Source: Turnera subulata (lineage: Eukaryota > Streptophyta > Magnoliopsida > Malpighiales > Passifloraceae). From it: a stretch of DNA of 64,000 nt. The notes beneath the pieces were generated by a model that saw nothing but the letters and a program-made list of their open reading frames with translations, was not told where the DNA came from and made no database searches. Positions 10,929 through 24,200 of the stretch are shown in pieces. The stretch's first letter is position 1, and every line of letters starts with the position of its first letter. Both the position numbers and the translations under genes were made by a program. The stretch is from contig JAKUCV010007509.1 in the NCBI GenBank assembly GCA_028386065.3, positions 107,431 to 171,430 of the forward strand, in the 5' to 3' direction.

Positions 10929-11640
10929 TCACAACAATCACATCATCACAACAGGTCAACAGCAGCATACATATCAACAAATCATCAGGAAACATAAATT
11001 AAAAAGGATATAAGGTTACCTCTTATCGCCCTCCTCTAGCTTCTTGCTTTGGGTTATTTTCCACACCCACTTCTTTGCCTCCTCTTAGCTTCACCTTGAT
11101 CTCCTTCCGATTTCCTCCTTGTTGGGCGTTTTTTATGCCTGAATCCACTAAATTTTGGTAGAATAATAACTTTGAAAAGTGTTTCTAAGCTTGGAGAAGT
11201 AGTATTTCTCCAAGCTATCTAAGCTTATGGGGTGTATGCTCTATAAAATTTTTGACCTCTTGGAAATGAATAGGGAGGCTCTATTTATAGATTTTTGGGA
11301 GTACAGAGGTCGTAGATCTCATAATGGACGGGATTTTTGCTAAAAATCCGACCAAAAATGCGTAGGAATCGAATTAATGGTCGAAAATCTAGGAAAATTG
11401 CATAACAGGGACGCATGACCGCCAGCACCCGGCGGTCTTCCATGCATGGCCGCCGGACGTGGCGGTCATCTCGCTTTTCACTATGATCCGTTCTTGCCTT
11501 TTTTAGCCTCGATTCTCATTAATTCTGATCTGGCTTTATTCCTACGCGGGAAGTAAAGGTTGCCAGACCAGAATACACTCCTTTCTTGATTACTACTCCT
11601 CCTAAGCTTTCCAAATATCATTAATACACCTTAATCATCT
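10929..11640 (-). mobile_element. Decayed LTR-type promoter region
   Basis: On the minus strand a TATA box CTATAAATAG stands near 11,282-11,291, followed by a transcript-leader-like stretch with an 11-bp perfect hairpin (AGCTTGGAGAA at 11,188-11,198 pairing with 11,206-11,216, 7-nt loop). No coding capacity. It looks like the R/U5 part of an old gypsy LTR; the termini are not recognisable. Confidence 0.35.
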
Positions 11641-11650
11641 ACTTTCCATA

Positions 11651-11758
11651 TTGCATACACTTTTTACTATAAAACACACATTACAAATAAAAGGTAATTT
11701 TGATTTGCATACACTTTTTACTATAAAACACACATTACAAATAAAAGGTAATTTTGAT
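11651..11758. repeat. 54-bp tandem duplication
   Basis: Two adjacent, essentially identical 54-bp units starting TTGCATACAC at 11,651 and 11,705. AT-rich and non-coding. Confidence 0.85.
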
Positions 11759-12088
11759 TCTGACTTTGCACGAAAATCAAAGCCAAATTTGGCTACAAAA
11801 AATGTGTTTCTATGGGCCAAACTCCTGTGGGTATCTATATTTTATTAAATTAAACTCTACATATATTCTTAGCCTAAGATTAAATCATCTCATTAATATT
11901 GGATTAAAACACGTAAAAAGTCCAAATTAATAAAATATAGATGGTCTAAATTTGGATGTTCACAATGACAGATGGGCCTTATGAGTTCTGGGCCAAGTCT
12001 TGGCATGAGCTTGTGGTTAAACCTGATGCCTTGGCTTGGGTTGAACGCTTGGGCTTACTGTTTGGGCCCAAAAATAAAATTAGGCCAC

Positions 12089-12119
<31 letters not shown>

Positions 12120-12404
12120 CAATATTCTAGAAATTAAATATGTGTGTGTGTGTATATATATATTATTTATTTTTGTTATGATAATTTCTAATTAATATTA
12201 CACAAAATAAAAGTATTTTAACATGAATAAACGATTGTATATACATAAATTAACATATTTCTAGGATATGACCGGAACTTATTTTAATATATTATTTTGA
12301 AATAATCATACAAAGATATTATATACAGGATCTACACAAAGCTGAGAATGGAATCAAGTACATGAATAAAATACCCATTCAATATGCATCATCTATAATG
12401 TGAT
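11759..12404. other. AT-rich non-coding sequence with microsatellites
   Basis: Contains an (AT)n run near 12,097-12,118 and a short (TG)n near 12,141-12,152. No gene recognised. Confidence 0.5.
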
Positions 12405-13735
12405 TGTGTTTTGCTACCTATATGCGAGCTAATAACGAAGGAGCGGAAGCTGCTGATGGTTTTCCTGAGGAATTCAACAATCAAGATGAGGATGAACAAC
12501 CTAGAGTATGTTGCCCGTAATACTTGTATTGTTATGATTTTGTTGTTGTTAATGTTGTGGTTGAAATGTTGTGTTTTTGATATATTTGTTGCCAATATGC
12601 ACAATGCTAAGATTTTGGTGAAGTGTTGTTGTTGTTGGAATGAACTGTATAATCTTAAGACTGTTGAGAACCCTGACCCTGAGAGGTAGTCAGAAAGCTT
12701 GCTTTTGTCAGTTATTGAGAATCAACAATGATACTAGACAATTAATAGAAGTTCTTGGCCTGTTAGTTTTGGTCTAGCTTTTAAGAATTTATGATACTTT
12801 TATATCAGAAGAGGTATCTGATTTTGTCCTAGAGGAGCTACGAGGCTGAGAGCCTGCTTGGGAATTATGATACTCGAAAGTTTTGATAGAAAAATAATTA
12901 AAAAGAAATAATTGAGTTAACATGGGATAGACGTTTTGTTAGTCACGTCAAAGGTATTGGTACGACAGTTGGTTGTCCTGCTTTCTTTGTGATTTGTTGG
13001 GTGGCCTTTTGTTTGATAGGAGGGGCTTAGGGTCCTCTCTACCGATGAGCTTGGGGTCTCACGGCTATGTATGAGTTTATTGTGCGCAAGCATCCTGATT
13101 TTTGTTTTATAGGGAGTACCCTCGGGTTAGCTAATCTGGCTACTAAGCACGACCATACCTAACACGTGACTGAGACCCTAATAGTAAAACTGAAAGTTGG
13201 CAGTCAGTTAGTGATCGATCCTACTGTGAGTGTGGATAACTGAGAGAACCATCTAAGAGTGTGATCAGAAAAATTTCATTTTGTGGTTGTTTGTTCTTTC
13301 TTGTGTGTTATGTTTGCTTGTGCAGTGTAGTCTATTCATGAGTTTTATTCGGTAAGCACTTCGGATTCACCCCTCACCTACATTAGCGGTTCACGTATGT
13401 TGATCTGTTCGTAAAATAAGTTCGTTCTCGGTCAGCTGTTGTGTTCTCTCCACCAGCCTCGGATCCATACCTTCATTGCATATGTTTGCACCGTTGTTGT
13501 TGTTAATTATTTTGCTTCTGTTGTTGTTATATTTTCTATTGCTGCTGTTGAATGTTGTGAACTACTGATTGTAATACATGTCTCTGTGCTCTGATGACAG
13601 ATAGATGTTGTGTGCTATGGAGGCTTGAACTGTTATAGTTTTGTGTAGTTACTATTACCAATTGTTAGTGTAATAAAATAAGACTGTAGTCGTGCTTGCC
13701 ATGTGTCTCGGTAAACAGAAGTCGACTCGTTTCAA
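12405..13735 (+). mobile_element. Old diverged Tekay-type LTR relic
   Basis: Several blocks line up in order with the younger LTRs of this window: AGCTAATAACGAAGGAGC near 12,427; GCACTTCGGATTCACCCCTC near 13,355; CTCGGATCCATACC near 13,457; and a terminus like GTCGACTCGTTTCA ending at 13,735. The 5' end and any target duplication are lost. No gene inside. Confidence 0.6.
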
Positions 13736-14009
13736 GACTTCTGCTTGAATACAACGAATTGGGTATGATAATTAAAGTATGTCCATGATTTTAATCAAGA
13801 ACCATATTGATAAAAAAAATCAAGAACAATAAAATGGGATAGTACAACTTTTGAAAATTTTAAAAATTCAGAAACAAATCAAATTGGTCCCGCTACTACT
13901 GGACTATAGCATCGGGTAGGATTGGGTTTAGATAGAATAGATGCTAGATAGAATAGATGCATGTAATTCTATATATGTCAATAGATGATGGATCAATCAA
14001 ACAGTGACA

Positions 14010-15229
14010 TTGTGCTAGCGGTTAAAAGGCTTTGGAAGTCTTATTATTTTTAATTATTTTTCAACCAAGTCCTATAATTATTTTTTTGATTAATCAAGTC
14101 CTATTAATTTGAACCATTTATCAAAGAAGTCCTATGTATGTTTTCCATCCAATATTGCTGAGGTGGAAGTTATCTTACGACGTGGCATTATACACATCAT
14201 ATGCTGACATGTCAAAATGTCCACATCATTTGGACTTAATTAATCAAACCAAAAAAAATTAGGACTCGTTTAAAATTCTTTTATAAATTATAGGACTTCT
14301 AAAGATCTTAAAATAACAAAATTCTAAAATTTTAGATTTTAAACTCTAAAATATTATTCTTAAAATAATAAAATCATAAATTTTAAAATTTTAAATCTTA
14401 AATCTTAAACCTTACATCCTAAAATACTAAAATCCTAAATCTTAAAACCTAGATATAAAACCTTCCCAATCCTTAAATTCTAAGTTTTAATTTCAATTTT
14501 GGATTTAAGAATTAAAGTTTAAGGTTTATGATTTAGGATTAATGTTAGGGATTCTCGTTACACATTAATATTTTAAGCATTAGTATTTTGGGATTTAATA
14601 TTTCAAAGTTGTAATATTTAAGGTTCACGTTTAAGTTTCCAAGTTTGAGGATTATACGATGAATAATTTAATAGTTAAGACCTTAGGGTTAGTAATTTTA
14701 AGATATAGAACTTTAAAATTTAAGGTTTCGTAATTTTAATAATTAATATTTATTTAAGATTTAAGATTTAAAGATTTAATGTTTAGAAATTTTGAGCATA
14801 AAGCTTTTAAATTTAGAATTTTACTATTTTTAGATGTAAGATTTAAGTTTTTGGAGTTTAAGATTTGTAATTTTATGTATTTTAGGGTTTAGAACATGAA
14901 AATTTAAAAATTTTATGGTTTTACGATTTAAGATCTTTAGTCATCCTATAACTTATAAATTAATATTAATTAAGTCCTATAACTTTTGTATTCGATCAAA
15001 TAAGTCCTATTGACATGGACATTTTGACACGTCAGCATATGATGTGCATAATGCCATGTCATAAGATAACTGCCAACTCAGCAATATTGGATAGAAAACA
15101 CACATAGGACTTCTTTGATAAATGGTTCAAATTAATAGGACTTAATTAATCAAAAAAATAATTATAGGACTTGATTGAAAAATGATTAAGAATAATAGGA
15201 CTTCTAAAGTCCTTTATCCTTGTGCTAGC
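14010..15229. mobile_element. MULE-like non-autonomous DNA transposon with long TIRs
   Basis: The 1,200-bp element (14,020-15,219) has terminal inverted repeats of about 230 bp, beginning GGTTAAAAGGC on the left and GGATAAAGGAC on the inverted right end. It is flanked by a 10-bp direct repeat TTGTGCTAGC (14,010-14,019 and 15,220-15,229). Long TIRs plus a 9-10-bp target duplication point to the Mutator superfamily. The interior is AT-rich with degenerate CTAAAAT/TTTAGG-like heptamers and has no transposase. Confidence 0.85.
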
Positions 15230-15670
15230 TATCACTATTATTGGATCAATGAGTTTGAAAAGAAAAAAACACTGCTATTGGTCATTAATTTCAAAGATGG
15301 TAAAGCACGCAAGTAATTGATGTTTTTTTAACCCAAACACCAATAACTTCAATGCCACTAGAATTAATGTGATGACCTATGATCCACCAAGAAATTTATA
15401 TGACAAGGCCTAACTACATTTTGAAGGGGATAACTTGGCCATCGCTAACAAGCAAGAAACATGATTATGAAGGGCCTTTTGTAAGACAATAATGCTGTAC
15501 TAGGCAAACCCCACCCTTTTCTTCTGGGGCTTGCATTTTTTTGTACATTCGAAAAGGAAAAAATAGCTACTTAGAAAAACAACAACTCGAAAAACAAAAC
15601 AAACAAGCTAGGTACGCAAATTAAGGAGCATGAGTGGGATCAGCATATAACAGACCCAAAAGATCTGGTG
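15230..15670. other. Intergenic sequence
   Basis: No gene or element boundary recognised between the MULE-like and hAT-like insertions. Confidence 0.5.
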
Positions 15671-16215
15671 GTGGGGAGTAGACCAAGCAAAATGGGTATT
15701 GACACGACAACCCGACACGAACCCAACATGAAATTAGTAGGTATAGGTCAGAGATTTTCAACCCGTTTAATTAAATGGGTCGACCCGACACGACACGAAA
15801 ATTAGCAGGTAGGTCGCAGGTTGACCCGCCATCCTGATGGGTACCTGTTTATGACCCGATTATATTTAGATTATAGATATTTTACTATTTAATATAAGAC
15901 TTATTTAATATTTAAGGTCAAAGTTAATAATATTATCCACATATATTTATAAATTTATTTAATATATGAGAAAATCTAATTATATGGCTATTTGCTTAAA
16001 AAATACGACGACTTGTGCAAAATAGAAAATTTTCATACTGATTTTTAGCTTGTTAGACTTAATAGGTAACCCGTGGGTCAATCTGAACCCGACACGATAA
16101 TAAACGGGTTGGAAACTATTATTAATTGGGTCGGGTCGGGTTGGGTTGAAGATTTAGAACCCGTTTACCTATTCAACCCGACACGACAACACGAATTGCC
16201 AGGTCTAGTGGGGAG
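15671..16215. mobile_element. Short non-autonomous hAT-type element
   Basis: The 529-bp element (15,679-16,207) is bounded by an exact 8-bp duplication GTGGGGAG. Its ends are inverted and imperfect: TAGACCAAGC on the left, TAGACCTGGC on the inverted right end. Inside, the ends carry many ACCCGACACGAC / GGTCGGGTCGGG motifs in opposite orientation around an AT-rich core. An 8-bp duplication is typical of hAT elements. No transposase is encoded. Confidence 0.8.
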
Positions 16216-16524
16216 CACCAGAACCGGAAACTCTTCAATTGCTGGACACCTTGCTTCAAGGGCTTGTATTTTGACAACAAAGAAATATATTTTTACATAA
16301 TTTGGTAGTATAAATTTTAGCTTTTAATGTCAAAAAAATATTTTAAAATATAAAAAATAATGTATTATAAATTTAAAATTTTATGCAAATAAGAAGAAGT
16401 ATAAGCCAGGATAGCAGTGCACGAAATACTTCCACATATTTTATATTAATTTTTTATTGTGTAGCAAAAATTTCTAACAAAAATATAATTTTAAAAATTT
16501 TGATGCCACCCCTTGGAATAAAAA
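16216..16524. other. AT-rich intergenic sequence
   Basis: Nothing recognisable other than AT-rich sequence. Confidence 0.5.
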
Positions 16525-16702
16525 AGATAAAAACAAAATAACCTTTTTTTTATTATACAAGAAGTATTCTGCTTTTAACAATTATTTATTTCATTAAAAT
16601 GTATAAAAATTTCATATAATTTTTATACATTTTAATGAAATAAATAATTGTTAAAAGCAGAATACCTCTTGTATAATAAAAAAAGGTTATTTTGTTTTAT
16701 CT
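16525..16702. repeat. Near-perfect 178-bp palindrome (MITE-like hairpin)
   Basis: Two arms of about 86 bp, from AGATAAAAACAAAATAACC on the left to its inverse at 16,702, meet around a very short centre near 16,611-16,615 with only one or two mismatches or indels. The size and AT-richness fit a small MITE. No clear target duplication was found. Confidence 0.85.
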
Positions 16703-18353
16703 ATAGTAACATGACTCTCCACTCCATATCATATCAAATTATATAATACTTAAAGTTAATATTAAATTGCACTTTGATCAACAATTATAGGCATAATATT
16801 TTATTTTTAATAAAAAAGAGAAAATGAGACACCCCGACCCAAATTTACCCAACATACAGTAATTACTGAACAATAGTGCCGACACGTGGCACAAACAATG
16901 TAAATATCAGAAATAACGGCCCAACGACCCAACATCAAATCACGTCACCTGATCTCGGGGACATCGACACATAAATCCGGCCCATCAGCCCAATATAAAA
17001 AACACGTCACCCGAGCCCAGGGACCCAAATTATAGCACAGCGGAAGCAATTTTAAATCTCAATATCATCATATGCAAAACCTGATGCAAACTAATGGATC
17101 CGAGTCCTGTCCGAGGGATAACGCTGCAGCCTGTCTGGAATGCATCATACCTGAACCACAAATAACTCAACCTACGAGATGAAAGCCCGCAGGTGAGGGG
17201 TGAGTCTGAAGTGCCCACCAACCATGGATAGACAATCAACATGCAACACTATAAAATACTCAAGGTCGAAAACAAGCACAACAGCCAAATATACCAATCC
17301 AAAGACTCGACCCAAGACTGGTCCAAGACCCAAAAGACTTAAACAAAAATCCAATTTCCAATCTTATCTTTCCGGGCCCCGTCACAGATAAGCTAGAGTC
17401 GTACCAGGTTATCAACCTGTTCCTGGTGCCAGATCAAAAAGAACCCGGGATCAACATCCCAATATCAAATCTCAGGGATCAACATCCCAATCAAACCGGC
17501 ATCAACATGCCCATCACAAGTAACCCAGATCATGGCCACCACAAAACAGTCTCTAACCATCCAGTCGTACCTCTACTTACCACGTGACAATTATATCATC
17601 ATCATCCAAAACCAAATCTTAGGGATCAACATCCCTAACCAAAACACCGGGATAGACATCCCAATCCAAAACCAAGGATCGGCATCCCTATCACATTTTA
17701 TTATTTAATTCTTTATTCTTTACACCAAAAAGACACAGGGATAAACATCTCAAAACTCAATGCAGGGGATAAACATCCCAAAATCAAATCATGGGGATAA
17801 ACATTCCAAAACCAAATCATGATACTGGGATAAACATCCCGAATCAAACCACAGCAAATGCAACACCCAACAGTGCAACAATCATCAAACACAACAATCG
17901 AGTAATATAGGCACATATCAAAGGAAATCCATCCTCACCTTAGCCGATTACTCAACTCTGAAGACAATAACCGGTCCAAAGTCGGCTCCTCGGAAAACTG
18001 CCCGATATCAAAACCTATACAACAAAACAACATGCTCACATAAATGCACATAATCGGCATGCTATGATGCCATAAACTGTAAATTAAACATCATTTCCCT
18101 CGGTTATACGTCTCGGTTATATTTCATAAAATTATCTTTAATCGTTTTTAAATCTTTTTTCCGAAAAAAATATATCGTACATATATCCGAATATTACTTC
18201 GGTATTTAATACTTTAATAAAACTCTTTTCAAATATTTTCATAAAATAATCATTTATCGTATCATATATTCTTTTCCAGAAAAAATATCGTCATCATAAA
18301 ATAATCTTTCTGAAAAAGATAACATATGTATGTATTCTCTGAATATTTTCATA

Positions 18354-18354
<1 letters not shown>

Positions 18355-18391
<37 letters not shown>
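18355..18391. repeat. (TA)n microsatellite
   Basis: Uninterrupted TA dinucleotide run of about 37 bases inside the minus-strand LTR. Confidence 0.95.
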
Positions 18392-18393
<2 letters not shown>

Positions 18394-18527
18394 TAAAAAG
18401 TATTTACTATATAGTAATTTTAATTTTTTTCTTCAAAAGGATATAGATCATATTATAATCATCATAATTTCTCAAAGAAATTAATATGTCAGGTAATCAT
18501 TTTATTTTCAGAAAAATATATTCATAT

Positions 18528-21150
18528 TGTAACAGCCCGGGTAATTTTTCGCATTTTTACCGGCACCGTAAAATTTTTTTTACCGTTATTTACTATTAAA
18601 ATTAATCTTGGGTAATTAATTTATGGTAATTCGAGCTTTGGATTCCGAAACCGAGCCATGTCTCACGTTCGGGATTTTTTTTTCGGATTTTTCGGACCAG
18701 GGTTGGAATTTTTCGGGTCCAGGAATCTTCAGAAAAGTCAGGTTTATCCTCGAGTTATCGGACCAGAAATAAAACTAAGGGGGTATTATAGTTATTTTCT
18801 GGTCCGGATGGGACACGCCTCACAAGCTGCATAGTATGGAGGCTGCTGCCGCCTTTTCCTGTGAAGCTCGTGAACTGCTTGTCCAACCAGTGCTTCGCCA
18901 GTACTTGCCCGTGCCTCATCTGCCTTTGCAGCCCTTAGCTCATAACACCATGCTCCCCAATATCACCATCAACACTTCCTCTGCAAACTTACTGTCTGTA
19001 CCCAACCTTCACTCCTGCAACCAAAAACACCCAGTGCACCAACCAAGCCAGTAAAAATAACAAAACCATACACAGCCACCAACCATTCACTGCCACGTCA
19101 TCCCTCTCTCCTCCCTTCCTCTTTTCTTTCCCTTCCACCCGTGGCCGTGAGCCACTACCTCCACCACCTTGAAATGCCACCACCACTGCCCCCCGTGACC
19201 ATCACCTTCACCACCTCGTCACCATCTCTTTTCCTTCCTCCTTCCTTCTCCCCTCGCCGGCCGACCTCCCTGCAGTTCGTCGTCGCTGCCCGTGACGAAC
19301 CCGTCAAGCGAGTTCGCCCCGCCGCCTGTGTTCTCCTCGCCGCAGCGAGCCGTCGACGATGCTTCCTCGCGTCTCCTCGTAGTCGCCTGTGCCTCCTACA
19401 GCCGTCGCCTCGCCGATCCGTGCCGCCGTCGTCTGCAAGCCGAGGTGAGCAGACCCGTGATGTAGACAATCGGGTTGGGGTGACCCGTTTCGCAGCCGGG
19501 TGAGGGCCTCGGGTCGCGTCAGCCAGGGCCGTTGACCAGGCCTTGGTTGGGCTTTGACCTCGGGCCAGGCAGACCAGTGTTGGGCCTCACACCTTGGTTT
19601 GGGTATGAGCCTAGACTTGAAGGTTTGGGCTGCATGACCTGGCCCAGTCCGGGAAAAATATAAAAAAAAAAGAAAATAAAATCTGGAAAAATTATAATCC
19701 TGGGAAAATAAAAATAATTTGTGGAAATAATATTTTGGGAGATAATTTGGGAAAATAATATTCTGGAAATATGATTTTGGGAAAAGTATATTATAAATAA
19801 TAATTATTTGGGGAAGTACATACTTATGGAATAATTTTGGAAAGGATATTATCAAAGTATTGTACCGGAATAATATCCGGGTATAAGTATAAGTATAATA
19901 TGGTATTTTGACACTTGAAAATAAATGGTGAATTATGATGATAGTGGAAAATTGACCCGGGGAAGTAACCGAGACGAGTCAGTATTTATTTTTCGGTACA
20001 CAGTACTAGCATGACATTTGCATATCACTTATGTTTGCATATTATTTGTTTGATATAGGAGTTGATAACGAGCAGATACCTGAGGAAACGAACTTGGAGT
20101 CTGTTGGACATTTCCAAAATTGATAATCGGCTGTGCCCGTAATACTGTGTGTGTATTTTTGTTGTTTGATTGAACTGCTGAGATGTTTATTGATTGTTGT
20201 TTGATTGCTGTGGATATTGTGAGTAATCATTGAATTGCTATTTGTGAATAATTGGTAATATGTAATTGTTGAATGGAGGAGTTTGTGGAGTAATTTGAGA
20301 TCATAGGGAGTTGGATAAATGAGAATAGAATATTGGAATTGGAATTGAATTTGAGATGATGATTTAATTGTCTCGTGGAAAGTAGTGGTACAACTAGATG
20401 GTTAGAGGCTAGTTCTGTGGTTTCATGGTCGGTTTAGTTTGGATATTGGGGATGTTGATCCCGGATGATTTGGATATTGGGATGTTGATCCAGGATTGGT
20501 TGATGTTGGGATGTTGATCCAGGATTGTGTTTTGGCCTGGCATCCGGAATTAGCTAATAACCAGGTACGACCGTAGCTTGTCCAGTGACAAGGGCCCGGA
20601 AGATAAAATTGGTAATAATAATAAATATTCTTTTGGTCTTGGATCAGTAGGGTTTGGTAGAATCTTTGTGTTGTGTTTGTCTGTGTTTACTTCGAAAGTA
20701 TTATGGTTGACTGCATATCTCTGTTTATCCTTCGTCGATGAGCACTTCGGACTCACTCCTCGCCTGCGGGGTTTCATCCCATAGGTTAAGTTGTTTCGTA
20801 GATCAGGTACGACGTACGATGGCTGCTGCTTTCTTCTCCACCTGACTCCAGATCCATACCACCGCTGCATGTGCATTTAAGTCTTCCCTGCTGTGCTATA
20901 TATGTTGCTGTGTTGCTGCTTTCTATATCGCTTATGTTGCTGTTTATTCTAGATTATGCTGCTGCTGTTGAGTAGTGTGTGTGGATTGAATAATGGTCCC
21001 CGGGTATGGGTGACGGTTGTAATACACAGTGTGCTGTTGTATTTGAATTTATTGTGTAGTATTTTACTGTGATGTACTGCCTGTACTATTAAAAAGAATA
21101 GTTTCGACACGTGTTTACTGTGTACAGTAAATACGGGTCGGGGCGCTTCA
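18528..21150 (+). repeat. 5' LTR of element 1
   Basis: 2,623-bp LTR with TG...CA ends. It holds a CpG-rich block (19,240-19,450), GGGATGTTGATCC repeats near 20,450-20,525, and the conserved GAGCACTTCGGACTCAC block near 20,739. Relative to element 2 it lacks about 27 bp around the AAGGTGAGGATGG block. Confidence 0.9.
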
Positions 21151-21170
21151 TTTTGGTAGCGGAGCGGGCA
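21151..21170 (+). other. Primer-binding site of element 1
   Basis: TTTTGGTAGCGGAGCGGG directly after the LTR end. It is like the common plant Met-tRNA site TGGTATCAGAGC but with AGCGG in place of ATCAG. The identical variant occurs in element 2. Confidence 0.65.
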
Positions 21171-21277
21171 GTAGGTCATTAGCGACATAACTATGATTGC
21201 ATGATTGTTTGTTTGTGCATAAGATCTGTCACGACATGATATGACATGCACACATATACATTCTCATATAGGTACGA

Positions 21278-24200
21278 ATGGATCCGGTTGGAGGGAATCA
21301 ACATGCTGGAGGTCACCTAGATGACGATCAGGTATCGGTGGATCAACCGCAACAAGTTACGGGAGGTCCAGAACATCCTCCGATTGTTCCTACGGGAGAC
21401 CCTACGCAGATGTTAAACGTGGTAACTCAGATACTGCAAAGGCAAGATGCCAGAGATGCTCGTATCGATGCTATGGAAGCTCGGGAACAGGAAAACCAGG
21501 GACCAGTTGAGGATCCAGTGTATATGAAGCTGGAGAAGCTTGGGGCAGAGATTTTTACTAATGTTACTACACCACAGGATGCTGATCAGTGGCTCAGACA
21601 GATGAACAGGGTTATGCTGAAGCTGACATACAGGAATGACAAGTGGGCCAGATATGCCACTACTATGTTTAGAGGAGATGCTGTTGATTGGTGGGAGTCC
21701 ACAATCAGGGACCTGTCGACACCTATCACTATGCCATGGAATCAGTTTATGGAGATGTTCCGAAGGAAGTTTGTTTCTGAGGCGTACCAGGACCAGCTGA
21801 GACGAGAGTTTCTGGGACTGCAATAGGGGGCAAAACAGACGGTCAATGAGTATGAGATGAAGTTCAACCGCCTGTCCATCTATGCCAGTGAGTTCATGGC
21901 TACTCCGGAGGCCAGATGTAAATGTTTCTGGGATGGTCTTCGATCTGGCATCCAAACAGTCATAGGGTGCAAGGTCTATGAGACCTACCAGGACATGCTA
22001 ACAGATGACTTGAGAGCCGAGATTATCTGGCTGGATAATGAGAGAGAGCAACAGGAGATCCGTAAGAGGCAAGCTACACAGAGTTTTGGGGGACAAAACA
22101 AGAGGTTCCAGACACCAGCGAACAGGTCAGGATATGGACAGAGCCGATTCATGCTAGTGAGTCAGGGACGTAGATGGAACAACAATGCCTATAACAACCT
22201 AGGCAATTCTTGGACTCAGTCTGGAGGGACTTCATCTTGGAATGCTTGCCTGAGACCACCTCTGTCTCAGGTGAAGTGCTGTGAGTGTAACAAAGTTGGG
22301 CACTACCGATATTTTTGTGCCAAGTTGGGAAGATCTGGAGGTACGGCACCTGTTCAGACAGTGCAAGCTTCAGTTGCCAGTGTTCCTAGCAGTTCTGGAG
22401 TTGGCCGAGGTCGAAGACGTGGAGCTGTTCCTGCTAGGACCCAGTCAGCCATGAATCAGAGTGCAGCAGTGCCGAGAGCATTTATGATCACCGCTGAGGA
22501 GGATAGAGAGAATGCCGATGTCACAGCAGGTACTTTTACAGTCTTTGGTAGTACTACTTATACTTTGATTGATCCTGGTGCTACGCATTCGTTTGTCGCG
22601 CAAAGTTTTGCAACACAACATAACTGTATGGGAGAGAGTTTAACTTGTCCGATGAGGGTTAGGTTACCTGCGGGTATAGTGGTCAGGTTAACCCATGTGT
22701 GCAGAGACGTTTCGCTTTCGTACGATGGTGAGGTTTTTCTTGCACGGTTAGTTGTGATGAACATGGGAGGTTTCGATATCATCTTGGGGATGGATTGGTT
22801 GTCCAAGTACAGTGCAATGGTAAATTGTCGAACCAAGGAAGTGCTGTTGACTTCCGATGGTGGGTGGCAGGTTTTGTTGACAGGTATTGGGAGAGCTGCT
22901 ACTACATATAGTATCTCTGCTAATCAGGATATTGGAATGACGCCGTTGAGTCCAGATGCTTTGTTGACTCATGTCAAGGGTGAAGAAGTACAGACTCCGG
23001 TTTTGGGAGACATCACAGTTGTGAGGGAGTTTCCAGATGTGTTTTCGGAGGACCTACCAGGATTGCCACCTGACAGGGAAGTTGAGTACACCATCGATTT
23101 GATGCCGGGAGTGACATCTATCTCGATGGCACCATATCGGATGGCACCGACAGAACTCCAAAAGTTGAAAAAACAGCTAGATGAGCTGCTCGAGAAGGGA
23201 TTCATCAGACCTAGTACATCACCCTGGGGATCACCAGTTCTCTTTGTGAAGAAGAAAGATGGCAGTTTGCGAATGTGTGTGGACTACCGACAGCTGAACA
23301 AAGTGACAGTGAAGAACAAGTACCCGCTTCCCAGGATTGATGACCTTTTTGATCAGTTGCAGGGAGCTACTGTATTTTCCAAGATAGATCTTCGATCTGG
23401 CTACCATCAGGTCAAGATTGCAGAGAAGGACATACCGAAGACAGCCTTCCGTACTCGGTATGGACATTTTGAGTTCACAGTGGTTCCTTTCGGCTTGACC
23501 AATGCACCTATAGTTTTCATGTGCTTGATGCACTTGGTCCTGAACGAGTTCTTGGACAAGTTTGTGGTAGTCTTCATCGATGACATTCTGATATATTCCA
23601 AGAGCAAGGAAGAACACGAAGAGCACCTGAGGGTAGTACTACAGAGGTTGTGAGAGAAACAGTTGTATGCCAGGTTCAGCAAGTGCGAGTTTTGGCTTGA
23701 AGAGGTTGCATTTCTTGGACATGTCGTATCCGGGGATGGGATTAAGGTTGACCGTGCCAAAGTGAAAGCTGTTCTAGAGTGGGAGCCGCCCAAGACGGTA
23801 CCCGAAGTTAGAAGTTTTCTTGGCCTTGCAGGATATTACCGGAGATTCATCGAGGGTTTTTCCTTGATTGCCAGTCCCATGACCAAGCTATTGAGGAAAG
23901 ATCAAGCCTTTGTATGGGGTGATGCCTGCCAGAAGAGTTTTGATGAACTGAAGAAGAAGTTGACATCAGCACCAGTTTTGACAGTACCTAAGCTAGGAGT
24001 GGAGTACGTGCTGTTTTGTGATGCTTCAGGTCTTGGTTTGGGAGCAGTTCTGATGCAAGAGGGCCGAGTGATTGCCTATGCTTCGAGATTTGGCGACATT
24101 ATCTGTTTGGAGAGAGATGCCGGATTTTCACAGATCATAAGAGTCTCAAGTACATCATGACTCAGAAAGAACTTAACCTACGACAAAGATGTTGGGTTGA

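Noticed and set aside
10632..10997. 121-residue frame at the end of the solo LTR
   Set aside because: It crosses the LTR end and target duplication into flanking DNA.
19141..19503. Pro/Arg-rich frame of 120 residues, and similar frames near 30,426-31,020, 26,127-26,433 and 59,368-59,643
   Set aside because: All lie in the CpG-rich block of LTRs, are not conserved in frame between copies, and have overlapping frames on the other strand.
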